Assembly (NCBI GenBank): GCA_900543605.1
Contig: UQSK01000029.1
Coordinates: 1 to 22,094 of the forward strand
Length of the DNA stretch: 22,094 bases
Direction of reading: 5' to 3'
Source of the DNA: an uncultured Collinsella sp.
GTDB taxonomy: Bacteria > Actinomycetota > Coriobacteriia > Coriobacteriales > Coriobacteriaceae
The notes below the pieces were generated by a model. The model searched no databases. It was not told where the DNA came from and saw only the letters and a program-made list of their open reading frames with translations. The position numbers were made by a program, and so were the translations under genes. Positions within the stretch are counted from its first letter, which is position 1. Every line of letters starts with the position of its first letter. Of this stretch, positions 7,039 through 13,853 are shown piece by piece.

Positions 7039-7855
7039 GGTCAACCACATCCAGGCAGGCCTCGATGGGAAGGCCAGCCGACTTGTCCTCTTGGTCGGCA
7101 TTGCGCTCGATAAGCTCAGCCACCACACGCATGGCATCGGCCGTCGCGCGCTGCAGACTCCAACCGGCCATCACGCGGCCGACGAGCACCGCCGAGAACG
7201 TGTCGCCCGTGCCCGGGAAATAAACCGGAATGAGCTCAAAGGGAATCGTAAAGTACTCCCCCGCCACATGGTCGTAACCGATAACCGCGTTCGTGCCATT
7301 GACTACGGCGCTCGTAATGACCACAGACTTGGCACCCAGCTCACGCACGGCGTCCACAAGGGCGCGGGCCTCATCGGGCGTAATTTGCTCGGCGATAGGC
7401 CTATCGGCAAGCAGGCACGCCTCGGTATAGTTGGGCACCGCGTAGTCTGCGCACTCCAGCAGATGCCGCATAAGGCCAATCGTGGACTCGGGCACGCCCG
7501 CATAGAGCTTGCCGTTGTCGCCCATGATGGGGTCGACGAACACCTTGGTGCCCTTTTGCGCGCGACGGTGGCAGAAGTCCGAAATGATGCGCGTCTCTTC
7601 CTCGGTCACGATAAAGCCGGTGGAGATGGCATCGAACTCAAAGCCGAGCTCCTCCCAGATGGCGAGGCTCTGGCGCACGTACTCGGTGGTGTCGTGGATG
7701 TAGAACTTGGGGTAGTTGAGCGTGTCGGAAACGAGCGCCGTCGGCAGGTTATGGATACGGTAGCCCATGTGCGACAGCACCGGCAGCATGGCGGAAAGCG
7801 CGACCTTGCCGTAGCCGCACATATCGTTAATCAGCAGCAGCTGAGTATTCTTCAT
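7031..7855 (-). CDS. pdxY: Pyridoxamine/pyridoxal kinase
   Basis: This 274-residue ribokinase-fold enzyme is predicted to phosphorylate pyridoxal or pyridoxamine with ATP in vitamin B6 salvage. Visible motifs are the N-terminal NDMCGYGKVALSAMLPVLSHMG (residues 10-31), DPIMGDNGKLY (108-118), PNYTEA (141-146) and the anion-hole motif GTGD at 215-218, with D218 as the expected catalytic base. Length fits PdxY-type kinases (about 285). The start at 7855 has AAGGGGGA 5 nt upstream; the longer frame adds 34 unlikely residues through the promoter. Exact substrate preference among pyridoxal, pyridoxamine and related pyrimidines cannot be read from sequence. It overlaps the TIGR04076-type gene downstream. 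Confidence 0.88.
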   Translation of the reverse strand: MKNTQLLLINDMCGYGKVALSAMLPVLSHMGYRIHNLPTALVSDTLNYPKFYIHDTTEYVRQSLAIWEELGFEFDAISTGFIVTEEETRIISDFCHRRAQKGTKVFVDPIMGDNGKLYAGVPESTIGLMRHLLECADYAVPNYTEACLLADRPIAEQITPDEARALVDAVRELGAKSVVITSAVVNGTNAVIGYDHVAGEYFTIPFELIPVYFPGTGDTFSAVLVGRVMAGWSLQRATADAMRVVAELIERNADQEDKSAGLPIEACLDVVDHE

Positions 7856-7905
7856 GAAAGTCCCCCTTGGGTCGGGCGCGGCGCAACAGCGCCACAGTGC
7901 AACTA

Positions 7906-7911
7906 AGTGTA
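7906..7911 (-). promoter_or_regulatory. Possible -10 box for the pyridoxamine kinase operon
   Basis: On the minus strand TACACT lies about 50 nt ahead of the kinase ATG, leaving room for a short leader. No convincing -35 element is present 16-18 bp upstream. A small GGCGC/GCGCC hairpin (7880-7893) would lie in the leader. Confidence 0.35.
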
Positions 7912-7993
7912 GCGCAGGGGACGTTGCGAGCAGAGTCGAGCAGTGCGAAGAACGCATTGTTGCGGAAAGGTTACGGGAAAGAGGAAGTTGACA

Positions 7994-8039
7994 CTTGGGG
8001 ACGTTCTTAAATGACTAGTCAAACAAGAACGTCCCCAAG
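7994..8039. repeat. Perfect 15-bp inverted repeat with palindromic loop
   Basis: CTTGGGGACGTTCTT (7994-8008) is perfectly complemented at 8025-8039. The 16-nt loop contains the 10-bp palindrome TGACTAGTCA (8012-8021). I recall similar GGGGACGTTCTT/GACTAGTC stretches as scattered repeats in Collinsella genomes, but could not check this. It begins a run of inverted repeats extending to 8228. Confidence 0.75.
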
Positions 8040-8078
8040 CGCCAAAACGACTGGCCGGGCAACGCCGATGTTTTGGCG
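8040..8078. repeat. 9-bp inverted repeat CGCCAAAAC/GTTTTGGCG
   Basis: The arms at 8040-8048 and 8070-8078 abut the previous element directly. The loop contains a GGC/GCC mini-stem. No coding function is supported here. Confidence 0.6.
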
Positions 8079-8088
8079 AAGTCAGCGA

Positions 8089-8187
8089 AAACCCACCAGA
8101 GCGAGCAAGGTGCCTTGAAACGAGGCGGCATTGACCTTCTGGTCATGCCGCCGAAGTTGAAAGGCAGATTGCCGCTCTGGCGGGTTT
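8089..8187 (-). ncRNA. Candidate structured RNA or folded repeat: closing stem with three hairpins
   Basis: A 15-bp closing stem joins 8089-8103 with 8173-8187; its single mismatch becomes a G-U pair if transcribed from the minus strand. Inside are three hairpins: CAAGG/CCTTG (8106-8117), GGCGGCAT-GACC/GGTCATGCCGCC (8124-8152, one bulged base) and GGCA/TGCC (8163-8173, touching the closing stem). This is a four-way-junction layout. The region encodes no convincing protein. It could be a small RNA, or a mobile palindromic repeat able to extrude as a cruciform. I do not recognise it as a known riboswitch or RNA family. Confidence 0.4.
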
Positions 8188-8200
8188 GCAGCGTCGAGCG

Positions 8201-8228
8201 GTTACGGCGTTTGGCAAAACGCCGTAAC
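8201..8228 (+). terminator. Perfect 12-bp hairpin GTTACGGCGTTT/AAACGCCGTAAC
   Basis: The arms 8201-8212 and 8217-8228 are perfectly complementary with a 4-nt loop and are followed by TTAATAAGTTT. It could be a weak intrinsic terminator on the plus strand, or the last element of the adjacent repeat cluster. It lies 18 bp upstream of the MarR promoter and would insulate it. Confidence 0.5.
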
Positions 8229-8245
8229 TTAATAAGTTTGGTACC

Positions 8246-8308
8246 TTGACATTGATTTCTCACGCTCCTAAATTGGTTAGGCACAAAACAATTCCACTAC
8301 CTAACTAA
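8246..8308 (+). promoter_or_regulatory. Promoter with overlapping MarR-type operator
   Basis: TTGACA (8246-8251), a 17-bp spacer and TAAATT (8269-8274) form a good vegetative promoter. The palindrome CCTAA-N5-TTAGG (8267-8281) covers the -10 box, and another CCTAACTAA half-site lies at 8300-8308. Binding of the encoded MarR protein here would block its own promoter, the usual autorepression design for a MarR-exporter operon. AAAGGAG at 8311-8317 is the ribosome binding site, 12 nt from the ATG. Confidence 0.7.
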
Positions 8309-8329
8309 AGAAAGGAGCGAAGCTTAGAT

Positions 8330-8833
8330 ATGTGTGTTGAAGCACTCGTCCTTCCGCATGAGCCCGGCGGCGACCCGTTGCAACCGGTAGGCATACCCGA
8401 AGCGGTCAGCGCCGAAGACAAGCTCGCCAAACGCATCCTGAGCGGCCTGGGCTTTTGCGGCCATTACATGCATTTTCATGGCGGAGGCGTGTCCGGCAAG
8501 GCGCCCATCATCTGCCTGCTGGCCAAGCAGCCCGGCGGCGAGATGTCGCAGCAGGAACTCGGCATGCACTTTGACCTCAAACCGGGGTCGCTTTCCGAGA
8601 TCCTGTCCAAGCTCGAGGTCAACGGCCTCATCGAGCGCAGCCGTAACCCCAAGGATCGACGGCAACTCACCATTCGCCTGACCGAAACCGGCCGGGAAAA
8701 CGCCCGCATCGACCAGGCGGCCCGCATCCGCTTTAGAGAACGGGCCTTTAGCGCGCTCACCCACGACGAGCGCGAGGACCTCGCCGAAATGCTCGAGAAA
8801 ATCCGTGTAACCTGGGAGGAACTGGATGATTAA
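8330..8833 (+). CDS. MarR-family transcriptional regulator
   Basis: This 167-residue winged-helix regulator is the first gene of an exporter operon and probably represses it until a drug or metabolite binds. Helix-turn-helix residues lie at about 72-115 (MSQQELGMHFDLKPGSLSEI), and the typical MarR wing NPKDRRQLTIRLTETG lies at about 126-141. The N-terminal extension of about 35 residues is poorly conserved-looking, so a later start is possible, though no better ribosome site was seen. The gene ends 8 nt inside the first ABC gene (ATGATTAA), implying coupled translation. A matching palindrome overlaps its promoter. The ligand is unknown. Confidence 0.9.
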   Translation: MCVEALVLPHEPGGDPLQPVGIPEAVSAEDKLAKRILSGLGFCGHYMHFHGGGVSGKAPIICLLAKQPGGEMSQQELGMHFDLKPGSLSEILSKLEVNGLIERSRNPKDRRQLTIRLTETGRENARIDQAARIRFRERAFSALTHDEREDLAEMLEKIRVTWEELDD

Positions 8834-10640
8834 AACCCTCATGGGCAGCATCCGCGACTATATGAAAGTCACTGTTGCCACGCCATTGCTCGTGCTTGGC
8901 GAGGTGCTCTGCGAGATGCTGATTCCATTTATCACCGCCAACCTGATCGACGCCATCAAAGACGGCACCACCGTAGCCGAGATGCTTCCCACCGCGGGCT
9001 TTTTGGTGCTCATCGCGCTGACATCGCTGGCTTTTGGCGCCGCCGCCGGCGTCACCTGCAGCCACGCGAGTTGCGGCTTCGCCAAGAACCTGCGTCACGA
9101 CCTGTTCTACAAAATCCAGACGTTCAGCTTTGCCAACATCGATGAGTTCTCGAGCTCCTCGCTCGTCACGCGTCTGACCACCGACATCAACAACGTGCAG
9201 CAGGCCTTTATGATGATCATCCGTATCGCCGTGCGTGCGCCGCTGGTATTGATCTTCGCCTTTACCATGGCGTTTATCATGGGCGGCAGCGTCGCCATGG
9301 TCTACCTGGTCATCATTCCGCTGCTGGGCTTTGGACTGTTCTTTATCATCTTTAAGGTACGCCCCATCTTCTCGCGCGTGTTCCACAAGTACGACGCCCT
9401 TAACGAGTCCGTCGAGGAAAACGTCACCGGCATGCGCGTGGTCAAGAGCTACGTGCGCGAAGACTTTGAGAAGGAGAAGTTCGCCACCGCCGCGCGCGAC
9501 GTCCAGATGGACTTCACCCGCGCCGAGAAGCTGCTCGCCTTTAACAACCCCATGATGAACATCTGCGTCAACGGCGCGTTTGTCGTCATCATCTACCTGG
9601 GCTCCAAGCTCATCATCACGAGCCAGGGCATGCTGTTCGACGTGGGCCAGCTCTCCTCGATCTTTACTTATGGCTTCCAGATCCTTATGAGCCTGATGCA
9701 GCTGTCGATGATCTTTGTCATGGTGACCATGGCCGACGAATCGGCGCACCGCATTACCGAGGTGCTGGCCGCCGAGCCCACGATCGCCGATCCCGCCGAG
9801 CCCGTGCTCGAGGTTGCCGACGGTTCCATCGACTTTGACCACGTGAGCTTTAAGTATTCCGCGCATGCGAAGCGCCAGGCGCTCGACGATATCGACCTGC
9901 ACATTAAGAGCGGCGAGACCATCGGCATCATCGGCGGCACCGGCTCGGCCAAGTCCACGCTTGTAAACCTCATCGCCCGCCTGTACGACGCCACCGAAGG
10001 CACCGTGCGCGTAGGCGGCATGGACGTGCGCGACTACGACTTGGACGCGCTGCGCCACCAGGTCGCTATGGTGCTACAGAAAAACGTGCTGTTTAGCGGC
10101 ACCATCGCCGAAAATCTGCGCTGGGGCGACCCGAATGCCACCGACGAGGAGGTCCGCGAGGCGGCACATCTGGCCTGCGCCGATGAGTTTGTCGACGGTT
10201 TCCCCAAGGGCTACGACACCTGGATCGAGCAGGGCGGCTCCAATGTTTCCGGCGGTCAGAAGCAGCGCCTGTGCATTGCGCGTGCCCTGCTGCGTCGCCC
10301 CAAGATCTTGATCCTGGACGACTCCACCAGCGCCGTCGACACCAAGACCGACGCCAAGATTCGCGCAGGACTGGCAAGCTATCTGCCCAACACGACCAAG
10401 CTCATCATCGCCCAGCGCATTAGCTCCGTACAGGATGCAGACCGCATCATCGTCATGGAGGGCGGCCGTATCGCGCAAATCGGCAACCATGACGAGCTGC
10501 TTAAGACAAGCGAGATCTACCGCGAGACCTTCACCTCGCAAAACAAGATGTCTGCCGAGGGCGAAGGGGCCGGCGAGGCCGACACCGAGGCATCCGCAAC
10601 GCAAGCTCAGACCCAGGAAGGAGGCGAGGCACATGAGTAA
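8826..10640 (+). CDS. ABC exporter half-transporter with degenerate catalytic site
   Basis: This 604-residue half-transporter has a six-helix transmembrane domain (about 1-315) fused to an ATP-binding domain (about 335-570). Walker A is GGTGSAKS (370-377), Walker B is ILILDD (494-499) with aspartate D499 where the catalytic glutamate belongs, the signature is VSGGQ (474-478), and the switch histidine is replaced by Q530 in IIAQRISS. This is the hallmark of the degenerate half of heterodimeric exporters such as TM287/288, BmrCD and LmrCD. The partner is the next gene, which starts within its last 8 nt. The C-terminal tail (about 575-604) is Glu/Ala/Thr-rich and probably disordered. Likely cargo is a drug, lipid or peptide, unknown; regulation is by the adjacent MarR protein. 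Confidence 0.92.
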   Translation: MIKTLMGSIRDYMKVTVATPLLVLGEVLCEMLIPFITANLIDAIKDGTTVAEMLPTAGFLVLIALTSLAFGAAAGVTCSHASCGFAKNLRHDLFYKIQTFSFANIDEFSSSSLVTRLTTDINNVQQAFMMIIRIAVRAPLVLIFAFTMAFIMGGSVAMVYLVIIPLLGFGLFFIIFKVRPIFSRVFHKYDALNESVEENVTGMRVVKSYVREDFEKEKFATAARDVQMDFTRAEKLLAFNNPMMNICVNGAFVVIIYLGSKLIITSQGMLFDVGQLSSIFTYGFQILMSLMQLSMIFVMVTMADESAHRITEVLAAEPTIADPAEPVLEVADGSIDFDHVSFKYSAHAKRQALDDIDLHIKSGETIGIIGGTGSAKSTLVNLIARLYDATEGTVRVGGMDVRDYDLDALRHQVAMVLQKNVLFSGTIAENLRWGDPNATDEEVREAAHLACADEFVDGFPKGYDTWIEQGGSNVSGGQKQRLCIARALLRRPKILILDDSTSAVDTKTDAKIRAGLASYLPNTTKLIIAQRISSVQDADRIIVMEGGRIAQIGNHDELLKTSEIYRETFTSQNKMSAEGEGAGEADTEASATQAQTQEGGEAHE

Positions 10641-12552
10641 GGCAACGACCGCCGAGCGCGCACTCAACCGCAAGGGCGGCACCATGTCGCGCCTCATCAA
10701 GACGCTTTTTGGCTTCTACCCCGTGCTTTTGCCCCTCGTCGTCGTCGGCGTGGTGCTCTGCGCCATCATCAACTCCATCGGCGCGACTTTCCTTCAGAGC
10801 GCCCTGCAGATTATTAGCGAATCGTGGCAGTCGGGCGATTGGGAAGCCGCACAGCCCAAGATCGCACAGCTCGTGACCACCCTCGCCTGCATCTACGGCG
10901 TCGGCATCCTGTCCTCACTCTTCTGGAACCGCGCCATGGCCATCGTTACGCAGGGCTCGCTCGAGAAGCTGCGCGAGAAGATGTTCAACCGCATGCAGGA
11001 CCTGCCGATTCGCTACTTCGACACGCACCAGCGCGGCGACATCATGAGCCACTACACCAACGACATCGACACGCTGCGTCAGATGATCAGCCAGTCGCTG
11101 CCCAACCTGCTCATGACGACCATCGTCATCGTCACGGTGTTCTTTATCATGCTGTACTACAGCGTGTGGATGTGCCTGGTCATTGTGGCCGGCGTCGTCT
11201 TTATGACCTTTATGACCAAGCTGCTCGGCTCCAACTCCGCGCGCTTCTTCATTGCGCAGCAGACTGAACTCGGCGTGGTCGAGGGCCATATCGAGGAAGT
11301 CATGAACGGCCAGAAGGTCGTCAAGGCATTCTGCCACGAGTCTGCCGCCGAAGCCGATTTTGACGAGCGCAACGAAAAGCTCTTCGAGGTCTCGCAGAAG
11401 GCCAACATGTACGCCAACATCCTCATGCCTATCCTTATGAACCTGGGCAACCTGCTCTACGTGCTGGTCGCACTGGCGGGCGGCATTTTCCTGGCGCTGG
11501 GCGTGCCTAACCTGAGCATCTCGGGCATGACGCTGTCCATCGCCGTCGTAGTGCCGTTCCTCAACATGACCAAGCAGTTCTGCGGACAGATCGGTCAGAT
11601 CTCGCAGCAGATCAACGCCGTGGTCATGGGCCTCGCCGGCGCCGACCGCATCTTTGAGCTCATCGACGAGAAGCCCGAAGCCGACGAAGGCTATGTGACG
11701 CTCGTCAACGCGCAGGTGAACCCCGATACCTGGCAGCTCGAGGAGGCCGACCACCACACCGGCATGTGGGCATGGAAGCATCCGCACCGCGCGACCGGCG
11801 AGATCGAGTACGTGCCGCTGCGCGGCGACCTGGTCATGGACAACGTGGACTTTGGCTACACGCCCGACCACGAGGTGCTGCACGGCGTGTCCGTGTTTGC
11901 CAAGCCGGGCCAGAAGGTCGCGTTTGTCGGCGCCACCGGTGCCGGTAAGACGACCATCACCAACCTCATCAACCGCTTCTACGACATCGCCGACGGCAAG
12001 ATCCGCTACGACGGCATCAACGTCAACAAGATCCGCAAGGCCGATCTGCGCCGCTCGCTGGGCGTGGTGCTGCAGGACGTGAACCTGTTCACCGGCACCG
12101 TGATGGACAACATCCGCTACGGCCGACTGAACGCCACCGATGAGGAATGCATCGAGGCCGCGCGACTGGTGAACGCGGACGGCTTCATCCGCATGCTGCC
12201 CAAGGGCTACCAGACGGTGCTCGAAGGCGACGGCTCCGGCCTGTCCCAGGGCCAGCGCCAGCTAATCTCCATCGCCCGCGCCGCCGTGGCCGATCCGCCC
12301 GCGCTGATCCTCGACGAGGCCACGTCGTCGATCGACACCCGCACCGAGGAGGTCGTGCAGGCCGGCATGGACAACCTGATGAAGGGCCGCACGGTCTTCG
12401 TCATTGCCCACCGCCTGTCCACCGTGCGCAACTCCGATGTGATCATGGTGCTTGACCACGGCAACATCATCGAACGCGGCTCGCACGACGACCTCATCGC
12501 GCAACGTGGGGAGTACTACCAGCTCTATACCGGCGCGGTGGAACTGGAGTAG
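10633..12552 (+). CDS. ABC exporter partner half-transporter, possibly a chimeric reading frame
   Basis: This 639-residue partner of the preceding gene has six transmembrane helices (about 25-335), an inserted segment of about 50 residues (345-400, with WAWKHPHRATGEIEYVPLRG) and a canonical ATP-binding domain. Walker A is GATGAGKT (433-440), the signature LSQGQ (537-541), Walker B LILDE with catalytic E562, and the switch histidine is H593. It would provide the hydrolytic site of the heterodimer. The start at 10633 has GGAAGGAGG 8 nt upstream and overlaps the previous stop by 8 nt. Phenylalanine codons shift from mixed TTT/TTC to only TTC after about 11,932, and all later genes look bifidobacterial. 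The C-terminal third may thus come from another genome. Confidence 0.88.
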   Translation: MSKATTAERALNRKGGTMSRLIKTLFGFYPVLLPLVVVGVVLCAIINSIGATFLQSALQIISESWQSGDWEAAQPKIAQLVTTLACIYGVGILSSLFWNRAMAIVTQGSLEKLREKMFNRMQDLPIRYFDTHQRGDIMSHYTNDIDTLRQMISQSLPNLLMTTIVIVTVFFIMLYYSVWMCLVIVAGVVFMTFMTKLLGSNSARFFIAQQTELGVVEGHIEEVMNGQKVVKAFCHESAAEADFDERNEKLFEVSQKANMYANILMPILMNLGNLLYVLVALAGGIFLALGVPNLSISGMTLSIAVVVPFLNMTKQFCGQIGQISQQINAVVMGLAGADRIFELIDEKPEADEGYVTLVNAQVNPDTWQLEEADHHTGMWAWKHPHRATGEIEYVPLRGDLVMDNVDFGYTPDHEVLHGVSVFAKPGQKVAFVGATGAGKTTITNLINRFYDIADGKIRYDGINVNKIRKADLRRSLGVVLQDVNLFTGTVMDNIRYGRLNATDEECIEAARLVNADGFIRMLPKGYQTVLEGDGSGLSQGQRQLISIARAAVADPPALILDEATSSIDTRTEEVVQAGMDNLMKGRTVFVIAHRLSTVRNSDVIMVLDHGNIIERGSHDDLIAQRGEYYQLYTGAVELE

Positions 12553-12690
12553 CCAAGGACTGCCTTCGGCAGACCGTCATGTTTCCTCGGCACTGTCGTG
12601 CCTCGGCGTCGCCTATGGGAAGTCCACCGGGCTTCCCGCTTAACGGCTCCGCAGCTAGTGGCTGATATTCCAGTCGCTGGCATTATCCGC

Positions 12691-12759
12691 GAAAGTCCCA
12701 TCCGAACATGTCGGAATGGGACTTTCGTCGGGTGGGAGAGGAGTGGCCTTCCCCACCCG
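12691..12759. terminator. Two tandem hairpins between convergent genes
   Basis: The gap 12553-12788 separates the convergent ABC and patatin genes. A 15-bp stem (12691-12705 with 12711-12726, one bulge) carries GAAAGTCCCAT/ATGGGACTTTC. A second stem pairs CGGGTGGG (12729-12736) with CCCACCCG (12752-12759). Smaller stems CTGCC/GGCAG (near 12561) and GGGAAG/CTTCCC (12616-12636) precede them. No strong T-run follows; they probably act as bidirectional terminators. Nothing else is evident in this gap. Confidence 0.55.
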
Positions 12760-12788
12760 GCACGATAATTGGGGGTGTGCGCCACGCC

Positions 12789-13775
12789 TCAGTTTGCCAG
12801 GTAGTTGGCGATCGCGCCGGCGGCGGCGTAGCCTTTGCGGTACATGAGTTCCAGTCCCTCGAAGGACTTGCTCAGCGTCGAAAGCCCGCACAGGTCATCG
12901 GGCGCGAGGATGAGCACGCGGCCGTCGCGCCCGTACTCCTTGGCCAAGGCAACCTCGTCGTTGTAGGTGGCGTATCGGTTCAGCAGTCGCTCAGCGGCGG
13001 CCGGATAGGAATGCCGAAGGATTCGCGCCGGCGCGATGTCGCGCTTCTGCTCGCGCAGCACGTCCTTCGGCCTTGTCAGCACCAGCACGATGCGGTCATA
13101 TCCGTCGTCAATGGCCTTCTGCACGGGGACCGGATCGACGATGCCACCGTCGAAATACGGGACGCCGTCGATCACATACGGCTCGCAGGCCACGGGCACG
13201 GCCGACGAAGCCTTCATGATGTTGAAATCATCGTAATGCACGTCGGACTTGTCGAAATACTTCGCGGAACCGTCCAACGCATTGCACGCGATCACCGTGA
13301 ACCCGGTGGGGTTCGCCGCGAACGCCTCATAATCCACCGGATATTCGCCGTCGTGATTGCTCAGCGTGCCGTATACGTAATCCAGATTCGCGAAATTGTG
13401 GTGCTTGACATAGCTGTCGAAGCTGGCGTATTCCTTGCGGAAGGCGTATTCGGTGTAGAACTTGTGGTTGCGGCCGTGCTGGCCGGCGAGGAACGACACC
13501 ATGTTGGCGCTGCCTGCGGAGACGCCATAGCAGTGGTCGAACGTGATGCCTTCCTCCTGGCAGCGGTCCATCACGCCGGCTCCGAATATCGCGCGGAAGC
13601 CTCCGCCGACATCGATCAGCGCCGTCCTGTACGAGGGTTTCGATTGTGCGGATACATCACTGCGCTGTGTGTCGGTGCGTTGCGATTCGACCGTCTCGGC
13701 TGCACCCGCGTCCCGTGCGCCCGTATCCGCGTGTGCCGTGGCCTTGTGACCGTTGTCCGTCGCCTTCACCGTCAT
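12789..13775 (-). CDS. Patatin-like phospholipase, YjjU/RssA type
   Basis: This 328-residue lipid acyl hydrolase is predicted to use a Ser-Asp dyad. Residues 1-48 are a polar, Ala/Thr/Asp-rich, probably disordered extension. The patatin domain follows, with the oxyanion-loop motif DVGGGFRAIFGAGVMD (55-70), nucleophile S86 in GVSAG (84-88) and catalytic D209 in DGG (209-211). No signal peptide or membrane helix is seen, so it is probably cytosolic. The ATG at 13775 has GAAAGGGGA about 6 nt upstream; a later start near residue 48 would remove the extension but has no better site. It converges on the ABC gene and is followed in its own upstream direction by murI on the same strand. Substrate is unknown. 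Confidence 0.88.
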   Translation of the reverse strand: MTVKATDNGHKATAHADTGARDAGAAETVESQRTDTQRSDVSAQSKPSYRTALIDVGGGFRAIFGAGVMDRCQEEGITFDHCYGVSAGSANMVSFLAGQHGRNHKFYTEYAFRKEYASFDSYVKHHNFANLDYVYGTLSNHDGEYPVDYEAFAANPTGFTVIACNALDGSAKYFDKSDVHYDDFNIMKASSAVPVACEPYVIDGVPYFDGGIVDPVPVQKAIDDGYDRIVLVLTRPKDVLREQKRDIAPARILRHSYPAAAERLLNRYATYNDEVALAKEYGRDGRVLILAPDDLCGLSTLSKSFEGLELMYRKGYAAAGAIANYLAN

Positions 13776-13853
13776 CGTCGTCCCCTTTCGTAGTGTCGTC
13801 CAAGTGTACGCCCGTTATGCGGACAATCACGGTGTCTGCCAGGGTCGCCCGAT

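Noticed and set aside
8015..8284. 89-codon minus-strand frame in the repeat cluster
   Set aside because: It is a translation of nested inverted repeats and runs through the MarR promoter; no ribosome binding site.
8757..10058. 433-codon minus-strand open frame opposite the first ABC gene
   Set aside because: His/Asp/Gly-rich antisense translation with no motif; the ABC reading frame has every expected motif.
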